Shown here: positions 31,407 through 38,934 of the stretch, in pieces
How positions within the stretch are numbered: the first letter of the stretch is position 1
Layout of the letters: each line of letters starts with the position of its first letter
Assembly: GCA_949295905.1 (NCBI GenBank)
Contig: CASFNA010000005.1
Span: 152,099-216,098 of the forward strand
Origin: an uncultured Prevotellaceae bacterium
GTDB taxonomy: Bacteria; Bacteroidota; Bacteroidia; Bacteroidales; Bacteroidaceae
Direction of reading: 5' to 3'
Length of the DNA stretch: 64,000 nt
Notes under the pieces: generated by a model
The model's database searches: none
What the model saw: the letters and a program-made list of their open reading frames with translations, nothing else
Told to the model about the DNA's origin: nothing
Program-made: the position numbers and the translations under genes

Positions 31407-32168
31407 TCAAATCAGCCTCATGCGTATGGCTATCTCCACGGCGGCTGTGGTGTTGGTTACGTTCAGCCGCGAGAGGATGTCTTGGCGGTGGCGGCTTACG
31501 GTGTGTATCGATATGTTCAGCCTGTCGGCTATCTGCTTGCTGCCGTAGCCTTTGGCCAGCAGCGATAGTATCTCCGCCTGCCTGCCGCTTATCATCTTGC
31601 CGTCACATTGTCCGTAAAGTTCCGGCTTTACGGCCTCTCCCGTGCATACGTTCATTATGCAGCCGTCCGTGTTGCCGTCGGCCAAAGGCATTGGTACGTA
31701 TGTGCAGAGGCCGAGGCTCACGCAGCTGTCGGGCTGGCAGTGCAGGTAGCGTGTTGTGTGGAGTATGGGCGTAGGCGCGGTGTCAGCCCTTCGGAAGTGT
31801 ATCAGGCATGATGCCACGTATTCGGTCTTTTTGTCCGTGGGGACGGTTCTCAGGTAGTTGAAGAAGCGCAGTTCGAGTATGTGCCGCTCCAAAAGCTCTT
31901 CGTGGGGGATGTTGTCGAACACCTCGCGCTCGAACGCCGAGTCGTTGTTCTCCACATATTCGGGCAGCCCGAGAGTGCGTCCGAAGCGCCCGGAGAATAT
32001 GTGTCTGACGTTGTTCTGAAAGTCTGACAGCACGGCTATGCCGTCAGTCGCCGTGGCATATCCCCCGGCCAGAGCCTTGGCCGCTTCCAACATACGCTCC
32101 CGGCTGCCGTCGGCGTGGAAGCGTTGCCCGGTAAGCAGCCGTTTAAGTTGCCGTTCCTGTTCGTCCAT
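31407..32168 (-). CDS. LuxR-type transcriptional regulator
   Basis: 253 residues. The C-terminal 65 residues are a LuxR/GerE helix-turn-helix: ISGRQAEILSLLAKGYGSKQ, then IADRLNISIHTVSRHRQDIL and SRLNVTNTTAAVEIA. The N-terminal 180 residues look like a PAS-type sensor (LSDFQNNVRHIFSGRFGRTLG and LIHFRRADTAPTPILHTTRY) with no receiver domain and no membrane helix, so the signal is probably a cytoplasmic ligand. A -7 box at 32227-32234 precedes it. The divergent lipoprotein gene is a candidate target by position only. Confidence 0.88.
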   Translation of the reverse strand: MDEQERQLKRLLTGQRFHADGSRERMLEAAKALAGGYATATDGIAVLSDFQNNVRHIFSGRFGRTLGLPEYVENNDSAFEREVFDNIPHEELLERHILELRFFNYLRTVPTDKKTEYVASCLIHFRRADTAPTPILHTTRYLHCQPDSCVSLGLCTYVPMPLADGNTDGCIMNVCTGEAVKPELYGQCDGKMISGRQAEILSLLAKGYGSKQIADRLNISIHTVSRHRQDILSRLNVTNTTAAVEIAIRMRLI

Positions 32169-32226
32169 GTAGAATTTGGTTATTAATCACCATTGCGCCG
32201 CATGGCTTTTATGTTTAACTTTGCCG

Positions 32227-32234
32227 CAAAGTTA
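32227..32234 (-). promoter_or_regulatory. -7 box TAACTTTG for the LuxR-type regulator
   Basis: Minus-strand match, giving a leader of about 55 bases. Confidence 0.5.
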
Positions 32235-32256
32235 CTAATTATAAACAATTTAAGTG

Positions 32257-33006
32257 ATGAAAGCTAATTTAATTTGCATTGCCGCCGTTTTGTGCGGCGT
32301 ATTGGTGGCAGCCTGCCAGCCGAAGGGCGGTGACGCCAATGGCGTTGAGGCGCAGGCTGACAGCGTAACGGTGAACGGCAAAATCAAGGATTGCGACGTC
32401 AAGGTGGGCGACGTGTCGTTCACGAAGATGGTTAACGGCGCGGACACGTGCGTCAAGGTGCTTGACGGAGGCGTGCTTGAGTTCCGCGGAACACAGGGGC
32501 GCGACTATTTCAACGACCCCGACGGCGGCAAACTATCCAACAACACGCTGCCCGTGCTGCTCGTCCCTACAGACAATACCAAGCCGTTCACGTTTACCGC
32601 CAAGGTGACTCCCGGCTTTACGGAGTACGGGCTGTACAACGCCGCCGACCTGTTTGTTTACGTCAACGACACGCTTTGGCAGAAACTGGCCTTCGAGCAG
32701 GACGAATACGGCAACCACCGCATAGTGTCCGTAAGGACGCAGGGCACGTCTGACGACAACAACCACGACAAAATAACGGCCAACTCGGTGTACCTCAAAA
32801 TATCGTCCGACACGAAGACCATAGCAAGCTATTATTCGCTTGACAATAAGGAGTGGCACATGGTGCGCCTTTACAAGAACAATTATCCTGCTGAAATACA
32901 TCTCGGCGTGAGCAGCCAGTGTCCGCAGAAGGGAGTCTGCACAAGCCGCATAGAGGAAATAACGCTTACCGACGACAACGTGGGCGACTTCCGCATGGGC
33001 GAATGA
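32257..33006 (+). CDS. DUF1349-family lipoprotein
   Basis: 249 residues from ATG 32257, which follows an in-frame GTG. The lipobox LVAAC places acylated Cys20. The mature part carries the DUF1349 concanavalin-like layout: FTFTAKVTPGFTEYGLYNAADLF, VYVNDTLWQKLAFE, and YYSLDNKEWHMVRLYKNN. Members are thought to bind carbohydrate, though evidence is thin. Divergent from a LuxR-type regulator and followed by a strong terminator, so it is a one-gene transcript. Confidence 0.85.
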   Translation: MKANLICIAAVLCGVLVAACQPKGGDANGVEAQADSVTVNGKIKDCDVKVGDVSFTKMVNGADTCVKVLDGGVLEFRGTQGRDYFNDPDGGKLSNNTLPVLLVPTDNTKPFTFTAKVTPGFTEYGLYNAADLFVYVNDTLWQKLAFEQDEYGNHRIVSVRTQGTSDDNNHDKITANSVYLKISSDTKTIASYYSLDNKEWHMVRLYKNNYPAEIHLGVSSQCPQKGVCTSRIEEITLTDDNVGDFRMGE

Positions 33007-33059
33007 CCGCCATTTGGCTGACGATTTGCGCAGAAAGAACGTTTTGTCGTATAATGCCG

Positions 33060-33104
33060 GCGCCTTACGGCCTTGCTTGCCAAGGTACGTAAGGCGCTTT
33101 TTTT
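33060..33104 (+). terminator. Rho-independent terminator after the DUF1349 gene
   Basis: Perfect stem GCGCCTTACG (33060-33069) with CGTAAGGCGC (33088-33097), followed by seven T residues. Confidence 0.92.
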
Positions 33105-33154
33105 CATCCGCCCTTGTTGTCTTCAGTGTAACGTCTTGATACTCAATGTGTTGC

Positions 33155-33235
33155 GAAAGGCCGTCTTTCGTGTTGTAAAAGACGGCCTTTTAGACGGTAA
33201 AAGATGGCCTTTTACGTTGTGAAAGACCGCCTTTC
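33155..33235. repeat. Four-unit 22-bp-period array (copy 7, best preserved)
   Basis: Units GAAAGGCCGTCTTTC, AAAAGACGGCCTTTT, AAAAGATGGCCTTTT, GAAAGACCGCCTTTC; spacers gtgttgt, agacggt, acgttgt. All four units keep the quasi-palindrome. The dyad TTGATACTCAA is at 33136-33146. Confidence 0.92.
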
Positions 33236-33291
33236 GCATCGCGGCGGTTTACTTTTCATTGTTATAATTTCAGCGGACGGGATTTTTGTTG

Positions 33292-33299
33292 TACTTTTG
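33292..33299 (+). promoter_or_regulatory. -7 box TACTTTTG for the Wzi-family gene
   Basis: TACTTTTG with a predicted leader of about 62 bases that contains the GCCTAATTAGGC palindrome. Confidence 0.55.
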
Positions 33300-33366
33300 C
33301 AACGCCTAATTAGGCTTGTGGCGGCACGGTTTCCGCCGCCTGTTATACATTTATTATATACTTAAG

Positions 33367-34839
33367 ATGAAGACAATCAGGATTTTGTTGGCCGCCGCAT
33401 TGTTGCCGTGCTTCATGCAGGCGCAGGCTGAGGGCGACTCGCTGCGCTACGAGGTGGAGCTGTCGGCCAACGCTTCGTCGGGCAAGTATGCGCCGCTTTG
33501 GTTTACGGCCAACCGCTACGGACTGTCGTCGGAGAGGCCGCAGAGCGGCTACCTGCGCGCCGGGGTGCAGTATGGTATGCGCTTCGGCCGGGGCTGGAGC
33601 TTGCAGGCCGGGCTCGACTTGGCTGGTGGCATCGACCTTGAAGCGCCGTTCTTTGTGCAGCAGGCGTATGCCGACCTGTCATGGAAGGCGTTGACGTTGA
33701 GCGTCGGAGCAAAGGAACGCGGCTCTTTCCCACTGGGCAAGGACGACCGCCTGTCGAGCGGCTCCATGGTTGAAGGTGCCAACGCGCGGCCTGTTCCGCA
33801 GGTAAGGCTCGAGGTGAAGGACTATTGGAACGTGCCGTTTACCAAGGGTTGGCTCGGCGTGAAGGGACATGTAGGCTACGGCCTGATGACCGACGGACGC
33901 TGGCGCGGGGACTTCGTTGCCGCTGGCGAGAAGTTTTCGAAGAACGTCATATACCATTCCAAGTCGTTTATGTTCCGTGTGGGCAACGTCGAGAAGTTTC
34001 CGTTGACCATGGAAATTGGCATGTTGGAGGCTGCGCAGTTCGGCGGAAGCTTCTGGGAAAAACAGCCTGACGGCACGTTGAAGCTCATAGCCGACATGCC
34101 GAGCGGCATAAAAGACTTTTTCAAGGCGCTTATACCAAAGCAGGAAGGCACAGTGGAGAACATTGACGGAAACCATACCGGCAGTTGGAACTTCGCCCTG
34201 AATTACGAGGCAAAGACGTGGAAAGCGCGACTGTATTACGAGCATTTCTTCGACGACCACTCGCAGCTTACCTGGCAGTACGGCCGCTGGAAGGACGGAC
34301 ATATAGGCCTGGAGGTCACCCTGCCGCGCAATCCTATAGTGACAAAGGTGCTTTGGGAGGGGCTTTGCACTACCGACCAGACCGGCCCGATACTGTACGA
34401 CGGCGTGGCCGGGTCGTTCAATGACTTGCAGATGAGCGGTTGCGACAATTATTACAACCATTCCACATACCCTTGGACGCATTGGGGGCAGAATATGGGA
34501 AATCCACTTGTATACGGCCCTTTGTACGGTGACGACGGCCGTCTGGAATTCCACAGCAACCGCATCAAGGCGCACCATGTAGGCATAAGCGGCAATCCTG
34601 CCGGAGAATTGGCGTACCGTGTACTGCTGTCGTTCACACGCCACTGGGGCACATACCGCGAACCGCTTGACGAGACGCGCCATCAGAACAGCATGCTGTT
34701 CGAACTGACGTACACGCCGGAGCGGCTTAAGGGCTGGCAGTTTGAGGCGTCATGCGGCATTGACGACGGCGATTATCTTGGCAGCAGCATGGGAGGAATG
34801 TTGACAATACGTAAAAGTGGAATATTATGGACAAAGTGA
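33367..34839 (+). CDS. Capsule assembly protein, Wzi family
   Basis: 490 residues from ATG 33367; upstream codons in frame have no support. Signal peptide MKTIRILLAAALLPCFMQAQ. The mature protein is made of alternating amphipathic strands with motifs typical of the family: YAPLWFTANRYGLSS near the start, KERGSFPL, and HNSNRIK-like 'FHSNRIKAHHVG' and 'GDYLGSSMGGMLTIRK' at the end. Wzi is an outer-membrane beta barrel that helps attach capsule at the surface. The exopolysaccharide locus begins 4 kb away, and a functional link is plausible but not shown. A small lipoprotein gene overlaps its end by 13 bases. Confidence 0.88.
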   Translation: MKTIRILLAAALLPCFMQAQAEGDSLRYEVELSANASSGKYAPLWFTANRYGLSSERPQSGYLRAGVQYGMRFGRGWSLQAGLDLAGGIDLEAPFFVQQAYADLSWKALTLSVGAKERGSFPLGKDDRLSSGSMVEGANARPVPQVRLEVKDYWNVPFTKGWLGVKGHVGYGLMTDGRWRGDFVAAGEKFSKNVIYHSKSFMFRVGNVEKFPLTMEIGMLEAAQFGGSFWEKQPDGTLKLIADMPSGIKDFFKALIPKQEGTVENIDGNHTGSWNFALNYEAKTWKARLYYEHFFDDHSQLTWQYGRWKDGHIGLEVTLPRNPIVTKVLWEGLCTTDQTGPILYDGVAGSFNDLQMSGCDNYYNHSTYPWTHWGQNMGNPLVYGPLYGDDGRLEFHSNRIKAHHVGISGNPAGELAYRVLLSFTRHWGTYREPLDETRHQNSMLFELTYTPERLKGWQFEASCGIDDGDYLGSSMGGMLTIRKSGILWTK

Positions 34840-35276
34840 TTAGGATGGCACTGGCGGCTTTCCTCTTGTGCGCCGTATGCTGCGGATGCGACTGGAAAGA
34901 CCCCATTGACGAAGACATAGAGGGCTTCTGGCGGCTTGAACGTTTCGAGACGCGTGCCGACGGACAGATGCACGAGTGTGAACGCATGTATTACAGCATA
35001 ACGCGCATGGTGGTTGAAGTGTCTGAAAGGCAAGGCCCCAATGGCTACGATTCGTTTGTTGCGCGTTTTGAGTACAAGGACGGAAGGAAAAAAGTGGTGA
35101 TGCGCGACTTCAAGCGGCGTGCCGCGACGAGCGATTCGCACGAGGATGCCACGGTGGAAGAGTTGCTGCCGTTCGGCCTTGGCGCTACTACCACGGAGTT
35201 TGAAGTGGTCGTTGCCGACGGCGACAACCTTGTGCTTCGTTCTGATTACGCCACGTTGCAGCTCACGAGGTTCTGA
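34827..35276 (+). CDS. Small lipoprotein, lipocalin-like
   Basis: 149 residues. The start has a hydrophobic stretch AAFLLCAVCCGC, with a lipobox around Cys18-Cys21. The mature protein starts DIEGFWRLERFETRADGQMH, the 'G.W.L' pattern of lipocalin-like envelope lipoproteins. It begins inside the last codons of the Wzi gene (13-base overlap), so the two should be translated from one message. Function unknown. Confidence 0.72.
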   Translation: MDKVIRMALAAFLLCAVCCGCDWKDPIDEDIEGFWRLERFETRADGQMHECERMYYSITRMVVEVSERQGPNGYDSFVARFEYKDGRKKVVMRDFKRRAATSDSHEDATVEELLPFGLGATTTEFEVVVADGDNLVLRSDYATLQLTRF

Positions 35277-35282
35277 TTCTTT

Positions 35283-35385
35283 AGCAGACAAGCTACAAGC
35301 GGACGGGCAGACAAGGTGATTTGCCAAGTTGACTGATGGCAAAACATATTTCCTTGTCTGTCCGTCCGCTTATAGCTTGTCTGCT
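35283..35385. terminator. 34-bp inverted repeat between lipoprotein gene and dnaX
   Basis: Arms 35283-35316 and 35352-35385 match at 32 of 34 positions, both exceptions being G-U compatible. Words: AGACAAG, GCGGACGG. The loop is 35 bases. Serves convergent genes. Confidence 0.75.
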
Positions 35386-35393
35386 TGAAAAGC

Positions 35394-37178
35394 TTACTCC
35401 AGTTCGAGTTTTAGTATTTCGGAGAGCTTGGCAAACGCTTTGTTGTTTGCCTTCAGTTCGTCGAAACGTTCGCGGTTAGTCGGTATGCGCTTTATCTCTT
35501 CAGGCTTTGCCAGGCGCAGGTTGAGCGTTATCGAGCCGTTTTTCAAGGCCTGTGCGAGCGTGTTGCGTATGCGTCCGCGTATCTTCTGCATGTCGTCGAG
35601 AAGGATTTTGTTGTCAACCACCACCTCTATTGCCGGGAAAGAGGTGATTTTCGGTTCCATGTTTTTCATCCTTGCGGCTATGCCGGTCATCTCTCTTGGC
35701 ATACGGTTGCACATTGCCGTCCATTGCAGCAACAGCTGGTCTTCGGTGAATGTGCTGTTGCCGCCGTCGTCGCGCACCACCTCCTGCACCTCCTCCACAG
35801 GCTTGCGCTCTTCCGCTCCGCGTCTTAGGTTCTCAAAAGTCTTGCCTATGCGTTGCAGTTTGAGGCCGCGCAACGGATTGGCCGGGGCGGTCGCCTGCGG
35901 TGTGACTGGTTGTCTTTCAACGGCTGTCTTGTTACTTTCCGCGCCGCCGTCAACGGCTGCGGCTTTAGCCGGGCGCGCCTCCTCGGCCACCTGCTTGGCC
36001 TCTTGCGGCCGCGCACCCATAAGTTTTTTGAACAGGGATTTCAGTCTCTTAGGGCCACGCCCTTGCGCCGCGCCGTCATCGTCGGGCTGCGTCAGCTGCG
36101 ACATCTCGATGAGCGTAAGCTCCACGAGCAGCCTTTTGTTGCCGCTCTGGCGGTAGTTCACGTCGCAGTCGTTCATTATCTTCAGCGCATTGTAAAGGAA
36201 TTTGGGCGTGCACCTCTTTGCCTGCTCGCGGTAACGGGCGGTCTGCCGCTCGCCTGTGTGCAGCAGGGACAGCGTCTGTTCGTCGCGTGCCATGAGCACG
36301 TTGCGCGTGTGTACGGCCAGTCCCGATATGAGGTTTGCGCCGTCGAAGCCTTTTCTTATTATGCCGTCGAGAAGCGCCATCAGTTCGGCGGTCTTGTTTT
36401 CGAGGCACAGGTCTATGATGTTGAAGTAGTTGTCGGCGTCGAGCACGTTAAGGTCTTCTATCACCTTGACGTATGTAATGTCGCCCTGGCAGAAGCTGGC
36501 GGCCTGGTCGAATATTGAGAGTGCGTCCCTCATGCCGCCGTCGGCCTTCTCGGCGATAACCTCGAGAGCCTCCTCCTCATACTTTATGCCTTCGCCTTCG
36601 GCCACCTTCTTGAGCTGGTTGACTATGCCGGGCACGGTCATCCGCTCGAAGTCGTAGATTTGGCAGCGCGACAGGATGGTAGGGAGGATTTTGTGTTTCT
36701 CGGTTGTGGCGAGGATGAACACCACGTGGGCTGGCGGTTCCTCGAGCGTCTTGAGGAAGGCGTTGAACGCCGCCGTGGATAGCATGTGCACCTCGTCGAT
36801 GATGAACACCTTGTATTTGCCTACCTGCGGCGGTATGCGTGTCTGCTCCATCAGCGCCTTTATGTTCTCCACGGAGTTGTTGCTCGCCGCGTCGAGTTCG
36901 AATATGTTGAACGAGCGTTGCTCGTTGAAGGCGCGGCAACTCTCGCATTCATTGCAGGCTTCGCCGTCTGCCGTCGGGGTGAGGCAGTTGATAGCCTTGG
37001 CGAAGATGCGCGCGCATGTGGTCTTGCCTACGCCGCGCGGGCCGCAGAACAGGTAGGCGTGGGCCAGCTTGCCGCTTTTTACGGCGTTGCGCAGCGTGGT
37101 GGTCAGCGCTTCCTGTCCTACCACGCTGTCAAACGATTGCGGCCTGTATTTCCTGGCCGAAACTATGTATTCTTGCAT
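35394..37178 (-). CDS. dnaX: DNA polymerase III subunit gamma/tau
   Basis: 594 residues. Walker A GPRGVGKT at 46-53; a zinc module with Cys65, Cys75, Cys78 and Cys81; Walker B FIIDEVH at 125-131; sensor-1 region FILATTEKHK. Domains I-III are followed by a low-complexity Ala/Gln/Pro linker (about 395-450) and a C-terminal tau-like part. It loads the sliding clamp and holds the replisome together. I looked for the slippage signal used in other bacteria to make the short gamma form and found none convincing. asnA is 48 bases upstream on the same strand. Confidence 0.95.
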   Translation of the reverse strand: MQEYIVSARKYRPQSFDSVVGQEALTTTLRNAVKSGKLAHAYLFCGPRGVGKTTCARIFAKAINCLTPTADGEACNECESCRAFNEQRSFNIFELDAASNNSVENIKALMEQTRIPPQVGKYKVFIIDEVHMLSTAAFNAFLKTLEEPPAHVVFILATTEKHKILPTILSRCQIYDFERMTVPGIVNQLKKVAEGEGIKYEEEALEVIAEKADGGMRDALSIFDQAASFCQGDITYVKVIEDLNVLDADNYFNIIDLCLENKTAELMALLDGIIRKGFDGANLISGLAVHTRNVLMARDEQTLSLLHTGERQTARYREQAKRCTPKFLYNALKIMNDCDVNYRQSGNKRLLVELTLIEMSQLTQPDDDGAAQGRGPKRLKSLFKKLMGARPQEAKQVAEEARPAKAAAVDGGAESNKTAVERQPVTPQATAPANPLRGLKLQRIGKTFENLRRGAEERKPVEEVQEVVRDDGGNSTFTEDQLLLQWTAMCNRMPREMTGIAARMKNMEPKITSFPAIEVVVDNKILLDDMQKIRGRIRNTLAQALKNGSITLNLRLAKPEEIKRIPTNRERFDELKANNKAFAKLSEILKLELE

Positions 37179-37226
37179 TATACTAAATAGGTGGATTTGT
37201 TGTGTTCGTAGTTTTTGCCGGCGTTG

Positions 37227-38267
37227 TCATATTATCGCCATGCCGAGGCGTTCGCATTCGTCGAGCATGTCTTGCGGCCATACGCTGGCCTGGATTTCCC
37301 CTACGTGCGCCTTGTGCAGCAAAACCATGCACAGCCTGCTTTGGCCTATGCCTCCGCCGATGCTCTGCGGCAGTTCGCCTGCAAGCAGGCGGCGGTGGAA
37401 GTACAGCTCCTTGCGTGCCTGTTGGCCTGTCATGTCGAGCTGGCGCAGCATTGTGTCTTTGTCAACGCGGATGCCCATTGACGACAGTTCGACGGCGCGC
37501 TGTAGTGGCGGATACCATATGAGTATGTCGCCGTTGAGCCCGTGGTGGCCGTCGCCTGTGGGCGTTGTCCAGTCGTCGTAGTCGGGCGAGCGTCCGTCGT
37601 GCGGCTTGCCGTCGGCCAGCGGTGCGCCGATGCCGATGATGAACACGGCCCCGTATTTGCGGCAGATGGCGTCTTCACGCTCTTTCGCGCTCTTGCCCGG
37701 ATACATGTCGAGCAGGTCTTCGCTGTGTATGAAGTGTATTTCTTCGGGCAGGAACGGTTCTATCGTGCCTGTGTAGCGTTCGCACACGATGAACTCTGTG
37801 CGCCTTATCGAGGAGTATATGCGGCTAACGGTAGACTTGAGGTAGTCGAGCGTGCGCTGTGCCGGGGTGATTACGGCCTCCCAGTCCCACTGGTCAACGT
37901 ACAGCGAGTGCAGGTTGTCAAGCTCTTCGTCGGCGCGTATGGCGTTCATGTCGGTGTAGACGCCGTAGCCGGGCTTTATGCCGTAGTCGGCAAGGGTGAG
38001 CCTTTTCCACTTGGCCAGCGAGTGTACAACCTCAGCCTGTGCGTCGCCGAGGTCCTTGACGGGGAATGTCACCGGGCGTTCCACTCCGTTGAGGTCGTCA
38101 TTTATGCCAAGTCCCTTGAGTACGAACAGCGGCGCGGTAACGCGGCGCAGCCGCAGCTCGGCCGACAGGTTGGCCTGGAAGAATTCTTTTATCAGCTTTA
38201 TGCCCTGCTCAGTCTGCTGCATGTCAAGCAGCGGCTTGTAGCCTTCGGGCCGTATCAGTTTGCTCAT
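37227..38267 (-). CDS. asnA: Aspartate-ammonia ligase
   Basis: 346 residues from ATG 38267, slightly longer than the 330 of E. coli. Family phrases are FFQANLSAELRLRRVTAPLF, GLGINDDLNGVERPV, VHSLAKWKRL, DMNAIR.DEELDN.HS.YVDQWDWE, and the C-terminal LPQSIGGGIGQSRLCM. It makes asparagine from aspartate, ammonia and ATP in the cytoplasm. Longer readings to 38396 cross the promoter. dnaX lies downstream with 48 bases between. Confidence 0.95.
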   Translation of the reverse strand: MSKLIRPEGYKPLLDMQQTEQGIKLIKEFFQANLSAELRLRRVTAPLFVLKGLGINDDLNGVERPVTFPVKDLGDAQAEVVHSLAKWKRLTLADYGIKPGYGVYTDMNAIRADEELDNLHSLYVDQWDWEAVITPAQRTLDYLKSTVSRIYSSIRRTEFIVCERYTGTIEPFLPEEIHFIHSEDLLDMYPGKSAKEREDAICRKYGAVFIIGIGAPLADGKPHDGRSPDYDDWTTPTGDGHHGLNGDILIWYPPLQRAVELSSMGIRVDKDTMLRQLDMTGQQARKELYFHRRLLAGELPQSIGGGIGQSRLCMVLLHKAHVGEIQASVWPQDMLDECERLGMAII

Positions 38268-38366
38268 ATGTATAGTATAAATATGGTGTACGCCCTCATG
38301 CAATGGCAACGCAGGCGGGCTGGACGCAGGCCTGCCGGCATGTACCCGGGCGCGGATTATCTTCTG

Positions 38367-38434
38367 CAAAGATAATGCAAGTTGGGCGCAATGCAAAATA
38401 AAAGGGGGAGAAACGAGCTTTTATTTTGCATTGC
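38367..38434 (-). promoter_or_regulatory. asnA promoter with inverted repeat over the -33 region
   Basis: Minus-strand TATCTTTG (38367-38374), a 19-base spacer and TTG (38394-38396). A perfect 17-bp inverted repeat (38388-38404 with 38418-38434, 13-base loop) covers the -33 element. The -7 box is part of a second dyad, ATTATCTT/AAGATAAT, at 38356-38376. Leader about 100 bases. Confidence 0.7.
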
Positions 38435-38585
38435 CGAGGCTCATTTGTCTTATCCGAAGGCAACGAATATCGGCTGAAATGCAACAATCTGGCGCGGCAA
38501 AAGCGTGAATTGCCATGAGGATAGGCCGTATGCGGCCGGCTGCAAGAGCATGGGTAGCACGCATGCCTGTGGCCCGCGTCCGCGC

Positions 38586-38666
38586 GAAAGGCGGCAAACG
38601 GCGTTGCGAAAGGCCGTCTTTCACCGTCTGAAAGGCCGTCTTTTGCATGGTAAAAGACGGCCTTTT
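38586..38666. repeat. Four-unit 22-bp-period array (copy 8)
   Basis: Units GAAAGGCGGCAAACG (degenerate), GAAAGGCCGTCTTTC, GAAAGGCCGTCTTTT, AAAAGACGGCCTTTT; spacers gcgttgc, accgtct, gcatggt. Here the dyad TTGACAGTCAG is on the other side (38675-38685), so the element is in the opposite orientation to copies 2, 3, 6 and 7. Confidence 0.88.
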
Positions 38667-38800
38667 GCAATGCGTTGACAGTCAGCGTGTTGCAGCGGCA
38701 GGCAGACATGGGCGTGCGGCAGGCCTGCGCATGAGGCCGCGCAACGCGTGGAATTGGCATTTTAAGGAGCGCAAACGGCTGCTTTTCAAATAAAATGTGT

Positions 38801-38808
38801 TACCTTTG
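38801..38808 (+). promoter_or_regulatory. -7 box TACCTTTG for the exopolysaccharide locus
   Basis: It would give a leader of about 125 bases before ATG 38935. The leader shows no obvious terminator hairpin. Confidence 0.55.
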
Positions 38809-38934
38809 CAACAATTTAGGGAAATGTGGGTTATAATAATGACTATTGGATACCCGTATAAGTGGACAATCAGGACGCTGGCAATACAAGCAGGTGTGTA
38901 TTGTATGCGGCAGTAAATTCTGATAACTCGAACA

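Larger units (their letters stand above)
33007..33366. other. Intergenic region: terminator, array copy 7, wzi promoter
   Basis: Nothing protein-coding. A 12-base palindrome GCCTAATTAGGC at 33304-33315 lies in the leader of the Wzi gene. Confidence 0.6.
38268..38934. other. Divergent intergenic region before the exopolysaccharide locus
   Basis: It holds the asnA promoter block, array copy 8 with its dyad, and the promoter and leader of the polysaccharide export gene. No protein-coding signal seen. Confidence 0.6.

Noticed and set aside
33155-33235. CRISPR array
   Set aside because: The 22-bp arrays have regular repeats, but spacers are only 7 bases, repeats only 15, always four in number, and no cas genes are present.
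35394-37178. Programmed frameshift in dnaX
   Set aside because: CAAAAAAC occurs on the coding strand near 36024, but not in the frame needed for the known A-AAA-AAG type of slip, and neither shifted frame soon reaches a stop codon.
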